Below are positions 1 through 8,512 of a stretch of DNA of 34,017 bases, piece by piece (within the stretch, counting starts at the first letter, position 1; each line of letters begins with the position of its first letter). Source of the DNA: SZUA-521 sp041738285 (lineage in GTDB: Bacteria > Pseudomonadota > Gammaproteobacteria > Pseudomonadales > Azotimanducaceae); the NCBI GenBank assembly GCA_041738285.1, contig JBGSQB010000134.1:1-34017 (forward strand), written 5' to 3'. The translations under genes were made by a program, and so were the position numbers. The notes below the pieces were generated by a model. That model did no database searches, was not told the DNA's origin, and saw only the letters and a list, made by a program, of their open reading frames with translations.

Positions 1-2
1 AA

Positions 3-1889
3 CGCGTGATCGCGGCGCCCTTGAGCGGCGCGCCAACGACGGAGCTGCGGGGCGTGCACGTGCCGTTCTCCTCGACGGTGAACTTTCCCATGCGTCTGGC
101 CACGCCGAACTATTTTGGCGCGATTGCGGGCACGAGCGGAACCGTTCTGCACGTCACGCCCGCTCAGCATCGAGTGGTCAACGTCGGTGATACGGCGGCG
201 ATCCTGCGCGAATACTCGGCGCTCGACTTCCGGTTGTTCTACTCGGCCAACACCCAGACCTACAGCGACCCTGCCAACCCCGGCGTACTGATCCAGCCTG
301 CACTGGCTGCGCCGCCGTCGTTGACCGGTGTCCAAGCAGTTACTGACGGCAATGACATCATCTTCAAGGCCAAGGTGGTGGGTCATCCGGCCGCCGGTAT
401 TCAGACGGTGTGGGTGACCTACACCGAGGGCGAACCCAATCCGGCAAGCGGCGTGTACCAGTGGCGCTCCCTCGATCTCGTGCAGGACGTCACCGACTCC
501 ACATTGTGGACCGCGCGATTGTTGGGCGGCCTCAGTCTGTTCAATCGCCTCGATTTTCTGATCCAGGCCGCCAATGGCGTGGGGCTGGTGAGCCTCGACG
601 ACAACTATGGCGCGTACTATCAGGTCGCGGGCGCTCAGGGCCAGGTCGGCCAGGACGGCATGCCCCTCAATCGTGCTGTCAGTGTGTTGACGCTCAGTGG
701 TGCGGGTGGAACGGCGCTGGCCACGAGCGGCGACTATCTCGGCACCGTCGGCGTCGAAGCGCGGGTCGCTGATGCAAGCGGCGATGCGGTTGCCAATGCC
801 AAGGTGCGTTTCGCGCTGGGTGAATCGGTGCGTACCGTCGACACGGGCGCGAGCGGTTGGACCCCATCGGTGACCTTGCCGCTCAATTCGCTGCCCGGTT
901 TACGCACGCTGACTGCGTCATTTGCGGGCAATGCGACGCACCTTCCATCTGCGGTCGAGTCACCATTCACGATCGCGAAGGCGAATACGGTGCTGAGGCT
1001 CGTGAAAGGCTCTCAACAGGTCGGTGTGGATAGCGTCGCATCAGGCGTGACTGCCACGCTCGAAGACCAGTCCGGCGCGCGCCTGCCGCAGCGCACCGTC
1101 TACTTCACGGTGTATGGCGGGCCGGACGGCGACATCACCCTGCCGGTGATCACCGACAACGTCGGCGTCGCAAGGCTCGGCGATCTGGTGTTGCCGCCCA
1201 ACAACTATCGAGTGGATGCGCAATTCCTCGGCGCCATTCCGACCGGCGTGACGCTCACGGATCCGGTGTACAACCCGGCGATCGCCTCGACGACACTTGC
1301 GCTGATCGGCGGTGCCAACTGCCCCAGGGCCAACGTCAAGGGCAAAGTCAGCTTCACCGGTTTCTGCTATCTCGTTCACCTGGTGGATGGCAAGGTGACC
1401 ATCACGAACGGCACCCTGATCGTCGGTGGCAGCACCGTGATCACCGATTCGGCCGGGACGACCGTGGACAGCACGGGCGGCATCATCGATCAGAAGATCG
1501 ATCAGATCGGCGCGGGCAGCGTCGTGATCCACGAGTCGGCGCGCGTGCGCGGCCAGATCACCGAAACCGGCTCCGGTGACATCACTGTCTACGGCAACGT
1601 CGGCGGCAACCTCGACGAATCTGGCCCGGGCAGGATCGCAATCCTTCCGCCCGGGTTGGTGGATGGCAACGTCACCGAGCGAGATGACGGCGATCTGGTC
1701 GTCGGCGCCAGCGCAGCGAGTGGCACCTTCACCATCAACGCATATGTGAAGGGACACGCGACCGAACAGGGTAACGGCAACCTCATGATCACACCGTCGG
1801 GTATCGTCAATCGCAATGCGACGGAGAGCGGCCCGGGATCTCTGATCAACAGCGGCACAGTCGGAGGCACTGCGACACAGCAGAACTAG
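3..1889 (+). CDS. Secreted Ig-like / beta-solenoid repeat protein, 5' end outside window
   Basis: The frame is open to the left edge (codon 3-5 is CGC, then GTG at 6), so the true start and any signal peptide lie upstream. The visible 627 residues have the Gly/Thr/Val/Ala-rich, cysteine-poor composition of an extracellular protein. Residues from about 220 to 420 resemble two bacterial Ig-like modules (for example the stretch ending FAGNATHLPSA). The C-terminal 150 residues carry a degenerate repeat with a core like TExGxG(D/N)(L/I): the ITE, LDE, VTE, ATE, ATE and ATQ cores begin at bases 1557, 1611, 1671, 1758, 1818 and 1872, a spacing of 18, 20, 29, 20 and 18 residues, as expected for coils of a beta-solenoid. 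I do not recognise a catalytic domain. An adhesin or surface-structural role is an inference; the missing N-terminus could hold an enzyme. Confidence 0.7.
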   Translation, partial: RVIAAPLSGAPTTELRGVHVPFSSTVNFPMRLATPNYFGAIAGTSGTVLHVTPAQHRVVNVGDTAAILREYSALDFRLFYSANTQTYSDPANPGVLIQPALAAPPSLTGVQAVTDGNDIIFKAKVVGHPAAGIQTVWVTYTEGEPNPASGVYQWRSLDLVQDVTDSTLWTARLLGGLSLFNRLDFLIQAANGVGLVSLDDNYGAYYQVAGAQGQVGQDGMPLNRAVSVLTLSGAGGTALATSGDYLGTVGVEARVADASGDAVANAKVRFALGESVRTVDTGASGWTPSVTLPLNSLPGLRTLTASFAGNATHLPSAVESPFTIAKANTVLRLVKGSQQVGVDSVASGVTATLEDQSGARLPQRTVYFTVYGGPDGDITLPVITDNVGVARLGDLVLPPNNYRVDAQFLGAIPTGVTLTDPVYNPAIASTTLALIGGANCPRANVKGKVSFTGFCYLVHLVDGKVTITNGTLIVGGSTVITDSAGTTVDSTGGIIDQKIDQIGAGSVVIHESARVRGQITETGSGDITVYGNVGGNLDESGPGRIAILPPGLVDGNVTERDDGDLVVGASAASGTFTINAYVKGHATEQGNGNLMITPSGIVNRNATESGPGSLINSGTVGGTATQQN

Positions 1890-1909
1890 AACTGACTCGG
1901 GCGTTGACC

Positions 1910-1934
1910 TCGCCGGGGACCGGAGACCCGGCGA
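1910..1934. terminator. Hairpin after the repeat-protein gene, possible weak terminator
   Basis: TCGCCGGG (1910-1917) pairs perfectly with CCCGGCGA (1927-1934) across a 9-base loop, 21 bases after the upstream stop codon. No T-run follows, so it is at best a weak intrinsic terminator, or a protective 3' hairpin. The remaining bases up to the next start (1985) show a TACACT at 1950-1955 that could be a -10 box, without a convincing -35. Confidence 0.35.
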
Positions 1935-1985
1935 AGTTCGCGTTCGCCGTACACTGCGGACATTCTCACGGCCAGAACCGAGGGC

Positions 1986-4900
1986 ATGACTGGAACCTCA
2001 GCTGAATCGACGCTACCGGCGCGTCTGGCTGCTATCGATGATCCCGCGGCCTACATCGCCCGTGATCGACGGCAGGCCTTGGCCGATGGTGTAGCGCTGC
2101 AGGATCGCGTGCGCGGCAGCGCGCTGTTCGCTGACATCTCAGGTTTCACGCAGCTCACGGAGGCTTTGCGCCATGCGCTCGGACCTCAGCGCGGTGCGGA
2201 GGCCCTCACCGCGCACCTCGATCGGGTGTTTCACGCATTGATCGCGCAGCTCGACCGCTTCGGTGGCAACGTCATCTATTTCTCGGGCGACGCAATCACG
2301 GCCTGGGTCGATGAAGACGATGGGCGGCGCGCGGTTGCCGCCGCGCTCGCCATGCAGAAGGTCATGGGTGAGGTTGGTCAGATCGTGACTCAATCGGGTG
2401 CCGTGGTCGAATTGCAATTGAAACTCGCGATTGCAGCGGGTAGCGCGCGGCGCTCGGTGGTGGGCGATCCGGAGATTCAGAGAATCGACGTGCTCGCCGG
2501 TCGCCTCTTGGACGAACTGGCGGCCGGGGAACAGCTGGCGAGCCAAGGCGAAGTGGTGGTGAGTGCATCGGTGCTCGCGAACCTCGCTGATCGCATCGAG
2601 GTGTCGCAGCGTCGCATCGAAGCGTCCGTCGGCCGGACATACGGCGTCGTTGCAGGGCTTGCCATCGATGTAGCCGACGTGCCTGCGCCAGAGCCGCCGC
2701 CGCTGCCGTCGGAAGTCGTGCGGCAGTGGCTGTTGCCTGTGGTCTACGAGCGATTGTCCACTGGACGCGGCGAGTTCCTCGCCGAGCTTCGTGCCGCTTA
2801 CCCCATGTTCGTTCGCTTCAGCGGTATCGACTTCGACGCCGATGATGATGCATTCGACAAGCTCGATGCATTCGTGGTCGGCGCGCAGCGGATCTTCGAT
2901 CGCCACGGCGGCAACGTGCTGCAGCTGACACTCGGCGATAAGGGCGCGTACCTGTATGGCGTGTTCGGATCGCCCATTGCGCATGAAGATGATGGCGCCC
3001 GTGCCGCAGCTGCAGCGCTTGCGCTGCTGTCCCTCGAACAAATGACCGCGGCCCGCGAGATACAGATCGGCATCGCCCATGGACCGCTGCGCAGCGGCAC
3101 CTACGGTCATGTCTTGCGGCGTACCTTTGTCTGCCTGGGCGACGCGGTAAACCTGTCGGCGCGGCTGATGTCGGCGGCACCCGCAGGTGGCGTTTACGCG
3201 AGCGACGCCGTGCGTGCAGCAGCGGGCGACTCGTTCGTCTGGAAGGCACTCGAACCGCTGCAGCTGAAAGGTAAAGCACAACCGGTCATTGCTCACTCGC
3301 TCACCGGATCCCTCGAGGGAATGTCGCGTCGGCGGACGCGCTACGAACTGCCAATCGTGGGTCGCAGCGCCGAGCTTGGCCACATGGATGATGCGTTCGC
3401 AGCGACCACGACGGGACGCAGCCGCGCACTGGGCATCGCCGCCGAAGCGGGGCTCGGCAAATCGCGGCTGGTGGCCGAGTTCGTGCGCGACTTGCGGCGC
3501 CGCGGAACCTTCGTTGCGTTTGGCGAGTGCCAGGCGTTTGGGGTCAACACCAGTTACTTCGTGTGGCGCGAGATCTGGCGGCGCCTGCTCGATGTGAATG
3601 ATGACGATGACCCGGCACAGCAGCGTGCGGCCGCCGAGGCAGCGCTGCAACGCATCGATCAAGGGTTGGTTGCACGCGCGCCGTTGTTGGCCGATGTCAT
3701 TGGCGTGTCGATGCCGGACTCCGAGCTGACCCGTTCTTTCGATGCCAAACTGCGCAAGTCGTCGCTCGAAGACCTGCTGACGATCTGCCTGCGCGACCGC
3801 GCGGGTGCCGAACCGATCGTGCTCGTGCTCGAGGACTGCCATTGGATCGACGGACTGTCGCGAGAGTTGCTGGAGACGCTGGTGCGCGCGAGTGAGTCGC
3901 GGCGCGTGCTGTTCCTGCTGGCGTATCGGCCGGCGGTTGCCCCCGGCGGAGATCTGGGACTCACATCGCTACCGCAGTTCGAAGAACTCTCGCTCACTGC
4001 GCTGGGCGCCGGCGACACCCGCGCCGTGATCGCGGCCAAGACCGAACAGGTGTTTGGCCTCGCATCACCACCCGAGGCGCTGGTCGAACTCATTGCGTCC
4101 CGGGCCGAAGGCAACCCGTTCTACGCGGAGGAGTTGTTGAACTACATTGCCGGTCGCGGCGTGGATCCCGACGACGAAGCGGCGGTGCGCGACATCCAGT
4201 TGCCGGACAGCCTGCATAGTCTCGTGCTGTCGCGTATCGACTCGCTGGCCGAGAACCCGCGCCGAACACTCAAGGTGGCCAGCATCATCGGCCGGTTGTT
4301 CCGGGCGCCGATGCTGCCCGGCGTGTATCCGGAACTCGGTAGCCTCGACGACGTGCTCGGCCGGTTGGATCTGCTCTGCGAGGCCGATCTCGTCGCGCTC
4401 GATCAGGCGGAGAATCTCGCCTATCTGTTCCGGCATGGTGTGACCCAGGAGGTGTCCTACAACAGCATGCCATTTGCCGTGCGCGCGGGGCTGCATCGGC
4501 GGGTCGGTGAATTCCTGGAGACGAGCGCTGGCGCCGACCTCGATCCCCATCTGGATCTGCTCGCGCATCATTTCTGGCACGGCGACGATGAAGTCAGGAA
4601 ACGTGAGTATCTGCTGCGCGCGGAAGCCTCTGCGCGCCGCCGCTACGCGAACGCGACCGCGATCGACTACGGCGAGCGACTGGTGCCATTGGTCGACGGC
4701 GCGCAGCGCGTCGACGCGCTGCTCAACCTCGGCAAAGTCTTCGAGCTCACCGGCAACTGGTCGCGCGCTGAAGAAGTGGTGCGCGAGGCGCTCGAACGCG
4801 CCGATGCGCTCACGGACCGGCAGCTCGAGGCGCGCTGTGAAACTGCGCTTGCGGAAGTGGCCCGTAAGCAGGGCCGCTACGACGAGGCGATCGCGCGGCT

Positions 4901-5681
4901 GACGCGCGCGGCTGACATTTTTCACGATATCGACGATGCGGAAGGCCTTGGCCTCGCGCTGCACGTATCCGGTACGGTTGCAGCCCAGCAGGGCGACTAC
5001 GACGTTGCGCGTGAGCGGTACGAGCGCAGCCTGACGATTCGCCATGATCGCGCCGCGCTCGCGAGCCTGTACTCGAATCTCGCGATCATCGCCGAGTATC
5101 AGTCGGATTATGCGGGCGCGCGCGCGGCCTGCGAGCAGGCGCTGGCCATCCGAACCGAGATCGGCGACCGCTGGGGCATCGGCATTTCCCAGAACAACTT
5201 GGGGCTGATCGCGATTCTTCAGAAGGACTACGCCGAGGCGCGCACAAGACTGGAAGCCGCAATCGATCTATGCCGCGAAGTCGGCGACGCCTGGATGGTT
5301 GCGCTCGTGCACAATAACCTGGGCAATGCTCACCGGGAACTCGGTGACGAAGCCGCGGCGCGCGCACACTATTTTGCGAGCCTCGAGGGGTACCGCGCAT
5401 TTGATGACAAGTGGGGGCTGACGTTTCTATTGGAGGACATCGCGGTGCTGGCGGCAGGCAGCACCGATGGGGGGATGGCATTCGAGCTGCTGGGCGCGGC
5501 GGATGCACTCCATGACGCCATCGGCTCGCCACGCAGTCCCGCCCACGAGACTGAGCTCGCCGCGAAACTGTCAGCGGCACGCGCGTTGCTGGGCGAGGCG
5601 GAGGTAGCCGCTGCGATGGCGAAGGGCAAGGCGCGATCTGCAGCGGGCGCGATCGAATTGGGGTTGCAGTTCACTGGTTGA
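1986..5681 (+). CDS. Tandem class III cyclase - AAA ATPase - TPR protein, soluble adenylyl cyclase-like
   Basis: This 1231-residue cytosolic protein has two cyclase homology domains (about 42-230 and 270-435), an AAA/STAND-type NTPase (about 455-870; Walker A with G491-K492-S493, Walker B acidic pair E616-D617) and at least six TPRs (about 880-1190). Domain 1 keeps both metal-binding aspartates, D50 in FADISGF and D102 in FSGD, but has no N-x3-R. Domain 2 lost the first aspartate (FVRFSG) but has D318-K319-G320 and N389-x3-R393. The domains therefore complement each other into one composite active site, as in the C1/C2 pair of mammalian adenylyl cyclases. The order C1-C2-NTPase-TPR matches animal soluble adenylyl cyclase (ADCY10), where the DKG lysine contacts adenine. 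cAMP synthesis from ATP is therefore the likely activity; bicarbonate control is speculative. The ATG follows GAGGGC closely. It is probably transcribed alone, as the flanking gaps are about 96 and 61 bases. Confidence 0.88.
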   Translation: MTGTSAESTLPARLAAIDDPAAYIARDRRQALADGVALQDRVRGSALFADISGFTQLTEALRHALGPQRGAEALTAHLDRVFHALIAQLDRFGGNVIYFSGDAITAWVDEDDGRRAVAAALAMQKVMGEVGQIVTQSGAVVELQLKLAIAAGSARRSVVGDPEIQRIDVLAGRLLDELAAGEQLASQGEVVVSASVLANLADRIEVSQRRIEASVGRTYGVVAGLAIDVADVPAPEPPPLPSEVVRQWLLPVVYERLSTGRGEFLAELRAAYPMFVRFSGIDFDADDDAFDKLDAFVVGAQRIFDRHGGNVLQLTLGDKGAYLYGVFGSPIAHEDDGARAAAAALALLSLEQMTAAREIQIGIAHGPLRSGTYGHVLRRTFVCLGDAVNLSARLMSAAPAGGVYASDAVRAAAGDSFVWKALEPLQLKGKAQPVIAHSLTGSLEGMSRRRTRYELPIVGRSAELGHMDDAFAATTTGRSRALGIAAEAGLGKSRLVAEFVRDLRRRGTFVAFGECQAFGVNTSYFVWREIWRRLLDVNDDDDPAQQRAAAEAALQRIDQGLVARAPLLADVIGVSMPDSELTRSFDAKLRKSSLEDLLTICLRDRAGAEPIVLVLEDCHWIDGLSRELLETLVRASESRRVLFLLAYRPAVAPGGDLGLTSLPQFEELSLTALGAGDTRAVIAAKTEQVFGLASPPEALVELIASRAEGNPFYAEELLNYIAGRGVDPDDEAAVRDIQLPDSLHSLVLSRIDSLAENPRRTLKVASIIGRLFRAPMLPGVYPELGSLDDVLGRLDLLCEADLVALDQAENLAYLFRHGVTQEVSYNSMPFAVRAGLHRRVGEFLETSAGADLDPHLDLLAHHFWHGDDEVRKREYLLRAEASARRRYANATAIDYGERLVPLVDGAQRVDALLNLGKVFELTGNWSRAEEVVREALERADALTDRQLEARCETALAEVARKQGRYDEAIARLTRAADIFHDIDDAEGLGLALHVSGTVAAQQGDYDVARERYERSLTIRHDRAALASLYSNLAIIAEYQSDYAGARAACEQALAIRTEIGDRWGIGISQNNLGLIAILQKDYAEARTRLEAAIDLCREVGDAWMVALVHNNLGNAHRELGDEAAARAHYFASLEGYRAFDDKWGLTFLLEDIAVLAAGSTDGGMAFELLGAADALHDAIGSPRSPAHETELAAKLSAARALLGEAEVAAAMAKGKARSAAGAIELGLQFTG

Positions 5682-5742
5682 CGCCTGGATGTGGCGTGCT
5701 CTTAAGCATGTGGCACAGTCGCACCTACGAGAGGAATAGAAC

Positions 5743-7674
5743 ATGTCCCGATGGCTGATCGGTCTCATGCTGGCTTCGAATCCGATGTCGGCGCTCGCGT
5801 GGGATCACCACGGTGGCAGCGAGCGCGGCACTCAGTACTCGTCGCTCGATCAGATCGACCGCGAAAACGTCAGCACCCTGGTGGAAGCGTGGCGCTACCG
5901 CACGGGGGAGATGTCCGAAGGGCTACCGCGAACGCTTTCGTTCCAGGCCAATCCGATCATCATCGAAGACAAACTCTATGTTTCCACCGCTTCGGCCATC
6001 GTCGTTGCCATCGATCCGGGAACGGGCAGCGAGATCTGGCGCTTCGACGGTCGGTTCGATCGTTCGCGGCGGCCATCGGAAACCGCAAATCGCGGGGTCA
6101 GTTCCTGGATCGATCCGGATGCGTCCATTGAGGCGACCTGTCGCCATCGTATTTTCGTTGGCACGCTCGATGCGCGGTTGATTGCGCTGGACGGCGCCAC
6201 CGGGCAACCCTGTGCGGACTTCGGCAGTGATGGCACCGTGCGGTTGAACGTCGACGTGCGCCTGCGCGACGAGAGCACGTCCATCAACTACACAGTGACG
6301 TCGCCGCCGGTCATAGTCGGCGATACCTTGGTAGTGGGTTCCGCTATCGGCGACAACCGCGCCGTGGATCTCGAACTCGGCATCGTGCGCGGCATCGATG
6401 TGCGCACCGGCGTGGAGCGATGGCGATGGGATCCGATTCCGCGCGACCCGGCCGACCCCGCCTATGCGACATGGCGCGCAGAAGAGGTCGAACGCACAGG
6501 CGCGGCGAATGCGTGGGCACCGCTTGCCGCCGATAGCGATCTCGGCCTCGTGTACGTACCCACCGGTTCAGCCAGCCCCGACTTCTTCGGCGGCGAACGG
6601 GAAGGCGACAATCTGTACGCCAATTCACTGGTGGCGCTCGAGGTGACCACCGGCAAGGTGCGCTGGTATCGGCAACTCGTGCACCACGATGTCTGGGATT
6701 ACGATCTGCCCGCGCAACCGACCCTGGTCGAACTCGTGCGCGATGGCCAGACCATCCCCGCGGTCATTCAAAGCACTAAGACCGGCATGCTGTTCACGTT
6801 CGACCGTCGCACGGGTGCACCGGTCTTCGACATCGAAGAGCGCCCGGTGCCCCAAGGCGGCGAAGCCGGCGAGCACCTTTCACCGACACAGCCCTTTCCG
6901 GTTGCGCCACCGCCGCTCGTGAGCCACGCGCCGATCACCGGCGCAGATGCATGGGGTATGTTGTGGTTCGATGAGCGGGCATGTGCGAAACGCTTCGAAG
7001 CGTTTCGATCGGATGGCATCTACACGCCGCCAACGGTGCAGGGTACGCTGATGTCGCCGATGTATGCCGGCGGTGGCAACTGGGGCGGCGTCGCATTCGA
7101 GCCGACGCGCCAGATTGCCGTGACCAATGTCATCACCGGCGTCGCACTGATCAATCTGATTCCGCGGGATGAGCTCGAGGCGCGCGCCCGCGCGGATGAT
7201 TCCGATGCCGAGTTTGCACGCCAGTCGGGCACACCGTTCGGCATGCGGCGTGAGGTCATGCGCTCGCCACTGGGTGTTCCGTGCAATACACCGCCGTGGG
7301 GCGAACTCGTGGCGGTCGACATGACGCGCGGTGCGATTGTGTGGCGCGCGCCGCTCGGTACGATCGAGGACGCCGCACCCGCGCTGGTACCGAATCTGGC
7401 ACTCGGTGTCCCGGGCATCGGCGGGCCGATCGTGACTGGCGGTGGGTTGATCTTCATTGGTGCCGCGATGGACGATTATCTGCGCGCCTTCGACCTCGAA
7501 ACTGGCAAGGAACTGTGGCGCGGCCGACTGCCGGCTGGCGGCCAGGCGACCCCCATGACCTATATGCACGAGGGCGTTCAGTACGTCGTGATCGCTGCCG
7601 GTGGCCACGCCGGACTGGGTACTACGCTGGGTGACTATGTGGTGGCCTTCCGGCTCAGCGCAAAAGGAACATGA
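5743..7674 (+). CDS. Periplasmic PQQ-dependent dehydrogenase, glucose dehydrogenase-like propeller
   Basis: The 643-residue product starts with a short signal peptide (cleavage likely after SALA at about residue 19), followed by WDHHGGSERGTQYSSL and repeated 'LxAxDxxTGxxxWR' blades typical of PQQ quinoprotein eight-bladed propellers. HHDVWDYDLPAQP starting at H314 is the hallmark block of the membrane glucose dehydrogenase group, and the C-terminal GGHAGLGTTLGDY block closes the propeller. It has neither an N-terminal membrane domain nor a CxxCH haem site, so it is a soluble periplasmic enzyme that must pass electrons to a separate acceptor. No PQQ biosynthesis genes are in the window. The ATG at 5743 has GAGAGGAA upstream. 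Its 3' end overlaps the convergent DUF3667 gene by 20 bases. The substrate (sugar, alcohol or other polyol) cannot be assigned. Confidence 0.9.
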   Translation: MSRWLIGLMLASNPMSALAWDHHGGSERGTQYSSLDQIDRENVSTLVEAWRYRTGEMSEGLPRTLSFQANPIIIEDKLYVSTASAIVVAIDPGTGSEIWRFDGRFDRSRRPSETANRGVSSWIDPDASIEATCRHRIFVGTLDARLIALDGATGQPCADFGSDGTVRLNVDVRLRDESTSINYTVTSPPVIVGDTLVVGSAIGDNRAVDLELGIVRGIDVRTGVERWRWDPIPRDPADPAYATWRAEEVERTGAANAWAPLAADSDLGLVYVPTGSASPDFFGGEREGDNLYANSLVALEVTTGKVRWYRQLVHHDVWDYDLPAQPTLVELVRDGQTIPAVIQSTKTGMLFTFDRRTGAPVFDIEERPVPQGGEAGEHLSPTQPFPVAPPPLVSHAPITGADAWGMLWFDERACAKRFEAFRSDGIYTPPTVQGTLMSPMYAGGGNWGGVAFEPTRQIAVTNVITGVALINLIPRDELEARARADDSDAEFARQSGTPFGMRREVMRSPLGVPCNTPPWGELVAVDMTRGAIVWRAPLGTIEDAAPALVPNLALGVPGIGGPIVTGGGLIFIGAAMDDYLRAFDLETGKELWRGRLPAGGQATPMTYMHEGVQYVVIAAGGHAGLGTTLGDYVVAFRLSAKGT

Positions 7675-8512
7675 CGGCGGCGACGCCAGCCGCGCCGAAG
7701 ACCAGAAATACGATGTGGCCGATGTTGACGACCGCGAACTTGAGCGTCGTCGCGAGCCAGCCTCGTTCGTACATGCGTCGCAGTGCGACGAGGTAGTAGA
7801 CGCCGCCAGCGATCTGCAGCGCGCCGTTCAAAAACACACCCGGGCCATAGATGATCTCGAGCACGGAAGATCGACCCGTTGGCATCTCGTTGGGCAGCAG
7901 CAACACGAGCGTACCGATGACGAACAAAAACGCATGCAGGTGTAGCGCGAACACGAGATGTTCGGCCAGAAATCGACGCGGATAGAGCAGTTTCAACCAA
8001 AACGTGTAGAGCGGCAGCATGATGAACATGGCGACCGGCAGGTGGGAAATGAACTGCTGGTACGCGCGTGCCGGATCACTCGCGAGGTCGCGACTCCATG
8101 TGTTGATCGAGCGTTCGAGATTGCTCTGAGCGGAATTCTCCGCGCCCGGGCCCTCGTCGATGGCGTCGACACCGCTGGCTTCGTCGTTGATGACGATCGG
8201 TGCTGCGGCGAAGTCCGCGGTCAGTGAAAGCACGGTGAAGAACGCGATACTGACGATGAGATAGAGCCGAGCTGGCGGCACGTAGGCTGCGCGCCGGTTA
8301 CGGGAAAATTCCTGGCTGAGAAACCCCGGTTTGAACAACAGCGCGCTGCTCGTACGCACCAGTCGAGAGTCGAGTTCGAACACTTCGGACAGCAGTTCGC
8401 CGATGATGCGCCAGCTCGAGCGCACGTAGTTCTTGCGGTTCTGGCCGCATTGCGCGCAGAAACTGCCGGTGAGCGCCGCTCCACAGTTGGAGCAGGTGTA
8501 GTCTTGGATCAA
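7655..8512 (-). CDS. DUF3667 zinc-ribbon membrane protein
   Basis: This is a 285-residue protein with an N-terminal zinc ribbon (C7, C10, C19, C22 in CSNC...CAQC) followed by about five hydrophobic segments (roughly residues 84-103, 150-170, 184-206, 217-245 and 256-284). This is the layout of DUF3667 proteins, whose function is unknown. The start is a TTG (8512-8510) that overlaps the TGA of the sulfatase gene in a 4-base TTGA, so translation is probably coupled to the sulfatase; no ATG or GTG lies close by in frame. The upstream in-frame extension (to 8686) lies inside the sulfatase gene and is Arg/Ser-rich, so it was rejected. The linker at about 108-135 is acidic and likely exposed. Coupling suggests a shared process with the sulfatase, but this is inference. 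Confidence 0.8.
   Translation of the reverse strand: MIQDYTCSNCGAALTGSFCAQCGQNRKNYVRSSWRIIGELLSEVFELDSRLVRTSSALLFKPGFLSQEFSRNRRAAYVPPARLYLIVSIAFFTVLSLTADFAAAPIVINDEASGVDAIDEGPGAENSAQSNLERSINTWSRDLASDPARAYQQFISHLPVAMFIMLPLYTFWLKLLYPRRFLAEHLVFALHLHAFLFVIGTLVLLLPNEMPTGRSSVLEIIYGPGVFLNGALQIAGGVYYLVALRRMYERGWLATTLKFAVVNIGHIVFLVFGAAGVAAVMFLLR

Noticed and set aside
1041..1757. A 238-codon minus-strand open frame opposite the beta-solenoid repeats, with its own periodic Asp/His/Val pattern
   Set aside because: The periodicity is the complement of the plus-strand repeats; no start signal or known domain.
2139..3842. A 567-codon minus-strand open frame inside the cyclase gene
   Set aside because: Same composition artefact; the plus-strand frame has clear cyclase and ATPase motifs.
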